From: an uncultured Bacteroidota bacterium
GTDB lineage: Bacteria > Bacteroidota > Bacteroidia > Chitinophagales > Chitinophagaceae
Assembly: GCA_903887415.1 (NCBI GenBank)
Contig: CAISPO010000012.1
Location: 107,357 to 171,356 of the forward strand
Direction of reading: 5' to 3'
Length of the DNA: 64,000 nucleotides
The translations under genes and the position numbers were made by a program. The stretch's first letter is position 1, and every line of letters begins with the position of its first letter. Below the pieces are notes generated by a model. That model saw only the letters and a program-made list of their open reading frames with translations. It made no database searches and was not told the origin of the DNA. Positions 1 through 6,867 of this stretch are shown here, one piece after another.

Positions 1-332
1 TGCAGTTCAATTTTTTCTTCCTCGTATTTCTTCTTTTTGTCCTCGCTTTCGGGAGGCAGTGTTTTACCAACTGCTATCAGTATCTGCTCGGTTGATTTAG
101 TTATCTCCGCCTTAATACTCTTAGACTGGTAATAGGCCCATTGATCGGATTCTTTTATCTGGTCGAGCATGGCTTCGTTGGCATGGTGGTTGCCGTACAG
201 ACCGGCTATTGCAGCCAAAACCGCGATAATAGCGGTAGAAAGCGCAACATGCATTGTCCAGCGTTCCTTTTTTTCTTCAGCTGCCTCCATTGTCTCCTTA
301 AGGCGTTCCGTAGGGTCCTCTAATTCTTCCAT
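1..332 (-). CDS. DUF4337-like membrane protein, partial (3' end outside window)
   Basis: The reverse strand reads open from an ATG at 330-332 to the window edge, about 110 codons without a stop. The N-terminus is charged (MEELEDPTERLKETMEAAEE), followed by one hydrophobic segment at about residues 27-47 and then a helical, Lys/Glu-rich region. This order (short acidic tail, TM, NHHANEA-like stretch, coiled-coil-prone region) resembles DUF4337 proteins, whose function is not known. The C-terminal half is missing because of the window edge, so length and topology cannot be judged. Family call moderate; that it is coding is well supported by the long open frame. Confidence 0.7.
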   Translation of the reverse strand, partial: MEELEDPTERLKETMEAAEEKKERWTMHVALSTAIIAVLAAIAGLYGNHHANEAMLDQIKESDQWAYYQSKSIKAEITKSTEQILIAVGKTLPPESEDKKKKYEEEKIEL

Positions 333-371
333 GTGATAAAACGATTATTAAGATAGCCGGATGGTTTTTTA

Positions 372-971
372 TTATTGTTTAGGACAATTGCTCAACGTAT
401 AATAGATGGTTGGTGTAATAGACGGGTGCGGCGGTACAGCAACGAGGTTCAACGAAGCTGAGGTGCTGCTTACACTTCCATTGCCACTAACAGTAAAGGA
501 ATCGCCCGGGCCCCCAGGCGTGGGCGCGATGATAAAGGTAGAGCCGTTAGCGGTGATATTTTGAAGAGTAATACCGGGGCTGGGAATGGACAGCAACGTG
601 GAACCGCCGTCTGACCATGTCAGGCCCATCTTGTTATAGGTAGTATCTGTGCCTATTGAAAATACAATACTATCGTTGTTATCGGTATGGTTAATATAAC
701 CGCTGTCCAAAGCAAGGCTGTCGAAGTGCGAATAAGTAACAACCGCATTTCCAACATATGTATTTTTATAAAGCAAACGGTAAATGATTTCGCAGTTCGT
801 ACCGCCCGTTCCAGTGTCACGGCACGTACAACTTCCCCCGTTGCATGTTCCGTAGTTCAGGCAGGTCACGCCCTTGCAGGCGTCCTTTGAACAAGACGAA
901 ACATACGTTGCCGCACCAAACATTGCCACGGCAAGCAGCACACCAAGCGATAAATACTTAACTGATCTCAT
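372..971 (-). CDS. EGF-like domain lipoprotein (paralogue 1)
   Basis: 199 aa. A signal peptide ends in a lipobox (YVSSC, Cys27), so the product is probably a lipid-anchored envelope protein. Directly after it lies a compact EGF-like module with six cysteines spaced C-x4-C-x5-C-x4-C-x-C-x9-C (residues 32-60). The remaining ~135 residues are beta-rich, Ser/Thr/Gly-rich and not recognised. It has two paralogues in this window (1193-1729 and 34271-34801) that share the MRS start, the lipobox and the cysteine module but differ in the C-terminal domain. No enzyme motif is visible. A promoter -7 box lies at 1031-1038, so the gene is probably its own transcription unit. Function unknown; adhesion or surface binding would be a guess. 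Confidence 0.85.
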   Translation of the reverse strand: MRSVKYLSLGVLLAVAMFGAATYVSSCSKDACKGVTCLNYGTCNGGSCTCRDTGTGGTNCEIIYRLLYKNTYVGNAVVTYSHFDSLALDSGYINHTDNNDSIVFSIGTDTTYNKMGLTWSDGGSTLLSIPSPGITLQNITANGSTFIIAPTPGGPGDSFTVSGNGSVSSTSASLNLVAVPPHPSITPTIYYTLSNCPKQ

Positions 972-1030
972 AGCTCTTATTTTAGCTGATGTTTATATTT
1001 CCCTTTTGCCAGGATTTATTTTCATCCCGG

Positions 1031-1038
1031 CAAAGGTA
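1031..1038 (-). promoter_or_regulatory. -7 promoter box for EGF lipoprotein 1
   Basis: On the reverse strand this reads TACCTTTG, a full match to the Bacteroidota -7 consensus TAnnTTTG, about 60 nt before the ATG at 971. No convincing -33 TTG at the usual 19-21 nt spacing was seen. Confidence 0.5.
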
Positions 1039-1192
1039 TGTCTTAGCGGCAATTACTGCAAATCACGTAAACACCCCGCCAAGAGGTAAAACGCTTTCGT
1101 AAAACAAATAGTATTTATTGGCGGAAATACTTGTGGCTTCGAAATAAGCTATGGGAAATGCCACTACGAACAGCACTATCTGTTTTTACGGG

Positions 1193-1729
1193 TCACTGCG
1201 CCGGGAAATTGTTGCATATGTAAGTAGTGTCTGTGCCCGAGGTGACGGTTTTGTAGAGGGTAAGAGATGCCAGTTTTGCATACAATATACCATTGCCACT
1301 ATAGGTGGCACCATTTATAGTAGTGGTAGGAATATTAAAATTGCCAATCGTGGCAGTGGGGCTGTTGAGCACAACGTGCAGCGTGGGTATGTTTGTGGCG
1401 CCGCCAGCACCATTCTTTACAGTTAATGCCATAGTTGTAAAATCATTTGTGCCAGCGGGTATGGAGAAAACCAGCAGATAAGGAATATGGCCCGTGTTTA
1501 CGTTGGCGGTGCCACCGTAGGTATTGGCATAGAAATCCGCGAATATACTTTCGCAGGTATCACCGCCCACGCCGGTGGGGCATATACAAAAGCCGTCTGA
1601 GCAGGTGCCTTTGTTCAGGCAAACCACTCCGCTGCAGTTATTTTGTTTCTTGCACGAAGTATATAAGGACAACGTGAGGATGCCGGCCAAAATAACCACG
1701 GTTAAAACAACGCGAACAGATGATCTCAT
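1193..1729 (-). CDS. EGF-like domain lipoprotein (paralogue 2)
   Basis: 178 aa. Signal peptide with lipobox LYTSC (Cys26), then an EGF-like module with Cys at 32, 37, 43, 48, 50 and 59, nearly superimposable on the upstream paralogue. The C-terminal ~115 residues are a Thr/Asn/Gly-rich, beta-type domain with no recognised motif. It lies about 220 bp from paralogue 1 in the same orientation, but each has its own -7 box, so this is a tandem duplication rather than an obvious operon. The first bases of both genes (ATG AGA TC) are alike, which supports the start chosen. Function unknown; probably an exported, membrane-anchored protein. Confidence 0.85.
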   Translation of the reverse strand: MRSSVRVVLTVVILAGILTLSLYTSCKKQNNCSGVVCLNKGTCSDGFCICPTGVGGDTCESIFADFYANTYGGTANVNTGHIPYLLVFSIPAGTNDFTTMALTVKNGAGGATNIPTLHVVLNSPTATIGNFNIPTTTINGATYSGNGILYAKLASLTLYKTVTSGTDTTYICNNFPAQ

Positions 1730-1746
1730 AGCTTCATTTTATTTTT

Positions 1747-1754
1747 CAAAGGTA
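1747..1754 (-). promoter_or_regulatory. -7 promoter box for EGF lipoprotein 2
   Basis: Reverse strand TACCTTTG, matching TAnnTTTG, 17 nt before the ATG at 1729. It is the same eight-base sequence as the box before the first EGF lipoprotein. No -33 element was found at the expected spacing. Confidence 0.5.
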
Positions 1755-1824
1755 AAGAAAATCGCGGGTGTGCCCGAACCGTAAATATTTTAGCTTTGTT
1801 GACCGCTTCTTTAAATAATAATAA

Positions 1825-1832
1825 TATTTTTG
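1825..1832 (+). promoter_or_regulatory. -7 promoter box for small lipoprotein
   Basis: TATTTTTG matches TAnnTTTG and lies 23 nt before the ATG at 1856. Its position favours that ATG over an upstream in-frame TTG, because a transcript starting about 6 nt after the box would exclude the longer reading. Confidence 0.5.
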
Positions 1833-1855
1833 CGCCAACTAAAAACATACCAATA

Positions 1856-2260
1856 ATGAAAAAGCAATTATTATTCTTAGCCGGAAGCGCCATCATGTTC
1901 GCATCTTGCGGCGGCAATAACAACCAGGCACAAACACAGGCTCAGATAGATTCTACTGTAAACGCAAAGCTGAACGAGCATGACCAGGCAAACGCCGCTA
2001 AGAACGATTCTACAATAAAGGCAATAGAAAAAGAGAAAGCAGAAGCTAGCCGCAGGGAGCATGAGCATGGCGGCAAAAAAGATGAAGGGAACAACGCAGC
2101 TCCGGCCCCGGCCACTACACCAACAGTAGCACCCGCTCAACCACAGCAAGGCGGACTCCGCGGCCACTCAGACCAGAACCAGAATAACACTAACACAAAC
2201 ACGGCTAAGCCACAGGGCGGCGGCCTTCGCAGCCATTCTGATCAAAGTCAGGGGCATTAA
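1856..2260 (+). CDS. small low-complexity lipoprotein
   Basis: 134 aa from the ATG at 1856, chosen because a classical signal peptide (KKQLLFLAG...) and lipobox (FASC, Cys18) begin there and a promoter box sits just upstream. The mature part is hydrophilic and of low complexity: a Gln/Asn/Thr-rich stretch, a charged helix with many Lys/Glu, a Pro/Ala-rich linker, and two copies of a GGLR-HSDQ motif near the C-terminus. It has the look of a Bacteroidota surface or periplasmic lipoprotein with a disordered tail. No enzymatic motif and no named family recognised. A strong terminator follows it, so it is monocistronic. Confidence 0.75.
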   Translation: MKKQLLFLAGSAIMFASCGGNNNQAQTQAQIDSTVNAKLNEHDQANAAKNDSTIKAIEKEKAEASRREHEHGGKKDEGNNAAPAPATTPTVAPAQPQQGGLRGHSDQNQNNTNTNTAKPQGGGLRSHSDQSQGH

Positions 2261-2280
2261 TGTTTTAGCTGAATTGTAAT

Positions 2281-2307
2281 AAAAACCCCGGGATTCCGGG
2301 GTTTTTT
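2281..2307 (+). terminator. intrinsic terminator of small lipoprotein gene
   Basis: A perfect six-base-pair GC stem (CCCCGG - GATT - CCGGGG) is flanked by five A on the left and six T on the right, so it can act in both directions. It lies 20 nt after the stop of the lipoprotein gene. Confidence 0.85.
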
Positions 2308-2336
2308 ATTTACTGTATTGAGTACGCCTTTATCCG

Positions 2337-2396
2337 TCATTCCTTCAGAAACTTTCCGACCTGCTTACCATTTATTTTAATGAATACACCCAGCAG
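2337..2396 (-). pseudogene. orphan T9SS C-terminal sorting-domain tail
   Basis: Read on the reverse strand this stretch encodes LLGVFIKINGKQVGKFLKE and then a TGA stop. It matches the last strand of the type IX sorting domain of the neighbouring NHL protein (GVYFIKINGTVVGKFLKS). It has no start of its own; it follows directly, in the same frame, the TGA that ends the MazF-like toxin gene at 2397-2399. It is best explained as the last remnant of a T9SS cargo gene whose body was lost or replaced by the toxin-antitoxin pair. Translation by readthrough is possible in principle but not supported by anything visible. Confidence 0.7.
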
Positions 2397-2711
2397 TCAA
2401 CTCTGAATAAAATTTACCAATTCGGCAATAATTTGTTTATTCACTTTTGTGTCTAAAGTCGCTATTTTCTTTAGCAACAGACTGGTCGCAATGACTCCGG
2501 GCTTCTCGTAAACAACTACAGATGTTTTTGGCAAATAACCATCTTTCAGGCTGTTATTATCAATATGGATACCATTTGTAAGTAAATTACTTGTTAGCGG
2601 CAGATAAACAGCGTCATTAAAACTGTTTGCTTTAAGAAGCAGAACAGGCCTTATTTTGGCGGCAGAGGAATCGGTAAAGTAAATATTTGCCAAATGTATT
2701 TCGCCTACCAT
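2397..2711 (-). CDS. type II toxin, PemK/MazF family
   Basis: 104 aa. The N-terminal pattern GEIHLANIYFTDSSAAKIRPVLLL is the family signature: strand, loop, then the K-x-RPVLL segment that carries the conserved Arg of MazF/PemK endoribonucleases. Family members cleave mRNA at short sequences and are held inactive by the antitoxin encoded upstream. The gene overlaps the end of the antitoxin gene by 7 nt, the usual translational coupling of such pairs. The stop codon is followed in frame by a T9SS sorting-domain remnant. RNA cleavage specificity cannot be read from the sequence. Confidence 0.85.
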   Translation of the reverse strand: MVGEIHLANIYFTDSSAAKIRPVLLLKANSFNDAVYLPLTSNLLTNGIHIDNNSLKDGYLPKTSVVVYEKPGVIATSLLLKKIATLDTKVNKQIIAELVNFIQS

Positions 2712-2920
2712 TTGCTATAATCTTCTTGGTCCTGAATAGGTGTGCTTAAATTGATCTTCGGAAGTAACTGTAATTCAGCTTCGGTGAAAAAATCGATCTG
2801 ATCATTACTTTTTTCTGCAGGCAAAATAATTATTTGCAAATCAACACCCTTCAATTCGTCCGGGATATTGATCTGTAATTGATTAGTATTAGTAGAACCG
2901 TGCGTACTGATTCCTAACAT
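2705..2920 (-). CDS. antitoxin of MazF-type pair
   Basis: 71 aa, first gene of the pair. The N-terminal half (NQLQINIPDELKGVDLQIIILPAE) reads as a short beta-rich or ribbon-type region, and the C-terminal half is acidic with PKINLSTPIQDQEDYSKW, of the kind that wraps around a MazF toxin. Similar small proteins sit before mazF in Bacteroidota. The DNA-binding family is not certain from sequence. The 7 nt overlap with the toxin start supports a two-gene operon that is probably autoregulated. Assignment rests mostly on context. Confidence 0.7.
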   Translation of the reverse strand: MLGISTHGSTNTNQLQINIPDELKGVDLQIIILPAEKSNDQIDFFTEAELQLLPKINLSTPIQDQEDYSKW

Positions 2921-2993
2921 ATAAAACTCTTTAGCGTATCAAAGTTAACCAAAAAAACACCATGTCAGGCTATTCTCCCGAAAGTTTCGGGAT

Positions 2994-4313
2994 CTATGAC
3001 TTCAGAAACTTTCCGACCACCGTTCCGTTAATTTTGATGAAGTAGACACCAGTTGATAAGGCCGAGACCTCTACCTCTACTTTTTCTGAGTTGTACTCAT
3101 TGGTATATACTGTTTGGGCGAGGAGGTTGATGATAGAGATGGTGGTTATCTTTTCTGATGAGTAGATAGTGAGGGATGTGGTGGCGGGGTTAGGGTAGAC
3201 GTTTATTTTTGCGTCTGAGGATATTGGTTCGTTTACAGTAGTTGTCGCAAGGCTGATGATCAGTTTTCGGATGCGATAATTGGTGCCGTCTGAAATGAAG
3301 AGGTTGCCCATTTTGTCGGCATATAAGCCGCCTGGGCTACTGATCCGTGCTGCAGTAGCTGGTCCGCCATCGCCCGAATAACCAGCGGTACCCGTACCTG
3401 CAATGGTGGTAATGATACCCGATGCATCAATTTTGCGGACGCGGTAATTTTGCGCATCGGCTATAAAAATATTGTCAGAAGTATCTGTGCACACTGCTGA
3501 TGGCCGATGAAGCTGGGCCGATACTGCCGCTGCACCATCGCCTGCAAATCCTGCCACACCAGTGCCTGCAATAGTATATATGATTCCTGCTGCTGTGATC
3601 TTGCGGATGCAGTTATTACCAAAATCGGCTAAGTACAGGTTATCATTTTTATCCATTTTTATACCACCTGGAAAATTTATCTGCGCCGCAGTAGCCGCGC
3701 TACTGTCACCACTGTAGCCCGCAGCTCCGTTTCCCACATAGGTTGAAATAATGCCTGAAGCATCAACTTTCCGGATACGCTGGTTCCCATTGTCGGAAAT
3801 AAACAAATTGCCATCGTGATCCGTGCAAATATCTGTGGGATTCCAGATTCCAACTGAAGTGGCGGCTACTCCGTCCCCTGTATATCCGCCTGTACCTGTG
3901 CCTGCATAAGTGGTGATGATACCGGAAGTATTTATTTTGCGGATGCGCTGGTTACCAAAGTCTGCAATATAAATATTGCCTGTATCGTCCAATGCTACAT
4001 CGTAGGGATCGCTGAGTTGGGCCACTGTTGCCAGACCGTTATCTCCGAAAAAGCCAGCAGTCCCTGTGCCTGCAATGGTAGTGATTATACCTGCGGTATC
4101 TACTTTTTTGATCTTGTTATTGTTGCCGTCTGCAAAATACAGATTGCCGACATTGTCGGTAACTACTCCGATGGCAAAATCTATAGCAGCCGCCGTTGCT
4201 GGGCCGCTAATACCATTGTCGCCTGAAATGCCCGTGCCTACGACTGTGCTGATAATTTGGGAGTGTACTGATATTGCAGAAAGGAAAAGGAACGAGTATA
4301 CTAAATACTTCAT
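2994..4313 (-). CDS. NHL-repeat beta-propeller protein with T9SS sorting domain
   Basis: 439 aa. Signal peptide (about 1-18), then six to seven tandem repeats of roughly 55 residues, each with an AGTGTAG-x-GDGG/N-x-A-like loop and a GN-IYIAD-GN-RIRK strand: the NHL beta-propeller pattern. The C-terminal ~75 residues (VYPNPATTSLTIYS ... GVYFIKINGTVVGKFLKS) are a type A T9SS sorting domain, so the protein should cross the outer membrane by the Por/type IX system and be released or surface-attached. NHL propellers usually bind protein or carbohydrate ligands; the ligand is unknown here. The repeats are so alike at DNA level that recombination between them is plausible. Confidence 0.9.
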   Translation of the reverse strand: MKYLVYSFLFLSAISVHSQIISTVVGTGISGDNGISGPATAAAIDFAIGVVTDNVGNLYFADGNNNKIKKVDTAGIITTIAGTGTAGFFGDNGLATVAQLSDPYDVALDDTGNIYIADFGNQRIRKINTSGIITTYAGTGTGGYTGDGVAATSVGIWNPTDICTDHDGNLFISDNGNQRIRKVDASGIISTYVGNGAAGYSGDSSAATAAQINFPGGIKMDKNDNLYLADFGNNCIRKITAAGIIYTIAGTGVAGFAGDGAAAVSAQLHRPSAVCTDTSDNIFIADAQNYRVRKIDASGIITTIAGTGTAGYSGDGGPATAARISSPGGLYADKMGNLFISDGTNYRIRKLIISLATTTVNEPISSDAKINVYPNPATTSLTIYSSEKITTISIINLLAQTVYTNEYNSEKVEVEVSALSTGVYFIKINGTVVGKFLKS

Positions 4314-4401
4314 GATAATGGATTTAAAAGTTTAGGAATGTGTGTTTAATTTATAAGAAAACGCTGATGCAAAAACAATGCCAAATTTGTATTTTTGGTA
4401 A

Positions 4402-4568
4402 TCATTCCTTCACAAACTTCCTAGCCTCTGTACCATTGACTTTAACGAAGTAGACACCAGTTGGTAAGGCCGAGACATCTACTTGCACTTTTTCTGAGTT
4501 GTACTTGCCCGTATAAACGGTTTGGCCGAGGAGGTTGATGATGGAGACTGTGGTGATTATTTCAGATG
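4402..4568 (-). pseudogene. detached T9SS sorting domain of the upstream Big2-like gene
   Basis: The reverse strand encodes SEIITTVSIINLLGQTVYTG and continues to GVYFVKVNGTEARKFVKE and a TGA at 4402-4404. This is a full sorting-domain tail, nearly identical in layout to that of the NHL protein. It is out of frame with the gene at 4557-5369. Restoring one base near 4569-4571 (TC to TAC by comparison with the paralogue) joins the two into one reading frame ending in a complete T9SS domain. Either a real frameshift or a base-calling error. Confidence 0.8.
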
Positions 4569-5369
4569 AGAGACGGTAAAAGAGGTGGTCGCAGGGTTGG
4601 GGTAAAGGTCAATTTTACTTTTGCCGATCGCGTTATGGAACGGAACATCAAGCTGGGGTAATACAGTTACAGTTGCGCTGGTAGTGCCGCAAGATGTTTC
4701 ACAATATATTGTTGCTGACCCGACAGATACGCCGGTTACAATGCCTGTAGCAGCCCCTACAGTAGCAATAGAAGTCTCATAGCTTCCCCATGTGCCACCG
4801 GGCGTAGCACTTAATGCAGTTGTTGATCCTACATTAGTTGTTGTTGTACCCATGACGGGATAGGGTGCCGGATAAACCCAAACAGATGCGCTGTAAACCG
4901 AGCATCCCGATGTATCTGTAAATTGAACATTATCAGCGCCTCCACCGTAGCCAGCAACAAGTGCAGAGCTGGAGTCAGAGCTAAGAATAATTAATGCGGG
5001 GCCGCATCCCCAAATTCCGCCGCCGGGGGTGGCGTTGAAGACTTCTATTTGCGCTCCATTACATAAGCTTGTTGTCATACCAGTGATAGGCGCCGGAGCC
5101 GGAGACACGGTTATAGACATAGTTGCATAATTTGTACCGACAGCATAGGTAATCGCAACTGCACCGGCCGCCACGCCCATGACAATACCGTCTGTCCCAA
5201 CTGATGCAACAGCAGCGTTACTGCTGCTCCATACACCCCCTGCGGTAGAATCATTTAAGGTTATCATTGAACCGATGCAAACAGAAGCCGGGCCTAAAAC
5301 CGGAGTTACGGTTGCAAACGATGGGAAATTCAAGAACAATAAAAGTAAAGAAAGAAAGAAGTTTTTCAT
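4557..5369 (-). CDS. Big2/Ig-like exported protein, frameshifted before its T9SS domain
   Basis: 270 aa as it stands. Signal peptide (about 1-19), then Ig-like segments of the bacterial Big2 type: repeated G-x-W-S/G-S-x-x-x-x-ATV-G-x-x-G-I/V-V-x-G-V-x-x-G-x-ATI patterns at about residues 35-90 and 185-230. The frame stops at 4557 just after the beginning of a sorting domain (DLYPNPATTSFTVS). The rest of that domain continues in another frame (4402-4568). Without it the product should be exported to the periplasm but not taken up by the type IX system. With one base restored the protein would have about 322 residues. Confidence 0.8.
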   Translation of the reverse strand: MKNFFLSLLLLFLNFPSFATVTPVLGPASVCIGSMITLNDSTAGGVWSSSNAAVASVGTDGIVMGVAAGAVAITYAVGTNYATMSITVSPAPAPITGMTTSLCNGAQIEVFNATPGGGIWGCGPALIILSSDSSSALVAGYGGGADNVQFTDTSGCSVYSASVWVYPAPYPVMGTTTTNVGSTTALSATPGGTWGSYETSIATVGAATGIVTGVSVGSATIYCETSCGTTSATVTVLPQLDVPFHNAIGKSKIDLYPNPATTSFTVSHLK

Positions 5370-5453
5370 AGGGTAAGTTTGAATAATAAAGATACTACAT
5401 TAATTATCATATTATACGGCAGCTTGCCGCTTTCATTCTCCCTCATTATTATG

Positions 5454-5461
5454 TAAGTTTG
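5454..5461 (+). promoter_or_regulatory. -7 promoter box for lutB-like gene
   Basis: TAAGTTTG matches TAnnTTTG and lies 26 nt before the ATG at 5488. No -33 TTG at 19-21 nt was seen. Confidence 0.4.
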
Positions 5462-5487
5462 TTAGCGCATAATTTTTAATTTTCTCA

Positions 5488-6861
5488 ATGACGGATCAGC
5501 AAACCATATTTCTTGCCAAGAGCGAGGTGAAGGCGGGTGACCTGGAGCATAAGCGTAAGCTGGCGTTCAACATAGGCAAGTACAATGCCAGCGTGGTGAA
5601 GGGCAAGGAGCAGTTTGCCAACCTGGATATTGCCCGCAGGAAGGCCAAGAATGTGAAGTGGAAGGTGATGGAGAGCCTGGATAAATACCTGGAGCAGTTT
5701 GAAAAGAACTTTACGGCCAAGGGCGGCAAGCTAGTATGGGCCGAGACGGCTGATGAGGCCCTCCAAGCTGTATTACAGATATGCCGGGAGAAAAATACCA
5801 CCCAGGTAGTGAAAGCTAAGTCGATGGTGACAGAGGAGATACACCTCAATGATTTCCTGGCAGAAAATGGAATAAACTCGGTAGAAACAGACCTAGGCGA
5901 GTATATACAGCAACTGGACGGTGAAGCGCCTTATCATATTGTAACCCCAGCCATGCACAAAAGCAAGGAAGATGTGGCGCGGGTGTTTCATGATAAGCTG
6001 GGCACATTGCCTAACCTAACCCCGCCGGAGATAACAAAGATAGCCCGAACAAATCTGCGCGAAAAATACATCAGCGCACAGGTGGGCATAACGGGCGGTA
6101 ACTTTTTATTGGCTGATGTAGGCGGCGTATGTGTAAGTGAGAATGAGGGCAATGCACGGCTATCCACTTCTTTCCCGGCTACGCAGATATCCATTGTGGG
6201 CATAGAAAAGCTGCTGCCGTCCATTAACGACCTGCAACTGTTCTGGCCGCTGCTTGCTACTTATGGCACCGGGCAGAATGTAACGGTATATAACACCATA
6301 TTCACCGGCCCAAAGCAGGCGGGCGAGACCGATGGCCCGGAAGAAATGTATGTGATACTGCTGGACAATGGGCGCACTAACCTGCTGCGCAAAGAAGTGC
6401 GCGAGAGCATGTACTGCATACGCTGCGGATCGTGCCTTAACGCCTGCCCCGTGTATAAAAACATAGGCGGCCATGCATACGGCGCTACCTATAGCGGCCC
6501 TATAGGCTCTGTGATAACGCCTCACCTGGAGGGCATGGCGGAGTACAAGCACCTCAGCTATGCATCAAGCCTATGCGGCAACTGCACAGAAGTGTGCCCG
6601 CTGAAAATAAACATACACGAAATGCTGCTGGAAAACCGCAGCATAGCTACTGATGAAGGGCTGAACGGCTTTAAGGAAAACACCACGTGGCGGCTGTGGG
6701 AAACCGCTATGCTGAACCGCAGGCTGCTGAACACAGCAAGCCCGGGAATAAAAACCAAAGTAGTGAACAAGCTGTTTAAAGACACCTGGGGCAAGCACAG
6801 AGGTGAGCTGCACTTTGCCGAAAGATCGTTTAACAAGATTTGGAAGGCCCGCTTAAAGTGA
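5488..6861 (+). CDS. lutB: LutB-like iron-sulfur oxidoreductase subunit
   Basis: 457 aa. An N-terminal LUD domain (about 60-300, with GITGGNFLLADVGGVCVSENEGN) is followed by a bacterial ferredoxin region with CIRCGSCLNACPVY (C-x2-C-x2-C-x3-CP) and CGNCTEVCPLKI, ligands for two 4Fe-4S clusters. This architecture is that of LutB/YkgF, the electron-transfer subunit of the LutABC L-lactate dehydrogenase complex; it acts in the cytoplasm. The partners LutA and LutC are not next to it; the following gene, 6 nt downstream, is a polysaccharide deacetylase-like protein, an odd pairing. Length fits the family. An alternative is a related LUD protein with another substrate. Confidence 0.85.
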   Translation: MTDQQTIFLAKSEVKAGDLEHKRKLAFNIGKYNASVVKGKEQFANLDIARRKAKNVKWKVMESLDKYLEQFEKNFTAKGGKLVWAETADEALQAVLQICREKNTTQVVKAKSMVTEEIHLNDFLAENGINSVETDLGEYIQQLDGEAPYHIVTPAMHKSKEDVARVFHDKLGTLPNLTPPEITKIARTNLREKYISAQVGITGGNFLLADVGGVCVSENEGNARLSTSFPATQISIVGIEKLLPSINDLQLFWPLLATYGTGQNVTVYNTIFTGPKQAGETDGPEEMYVILLDNGRTNLLRKEVRESMYCIRCGSCLNACPVYKNIGGHAYGATYSGPIGSVITPHLEGMAEYKHLSYASSLCGNCTEVCPLKINIHEMLLENRSIATDEGLNGFKENTTWRLWETAMLNRRLLNTASPGIKTKVVNKLFKDTWGKHRGELHFAERSFNKIWKARLK

Positions 6862-6867
6862 TCCGGT

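Noticed and set aside
2994..4313. Tandem DNA repeats as a possible CRISPR or satellite array
   Set aside because: The repeat period of about 168 bp corresponds to NHL propeller blades in a continuous reading frame.
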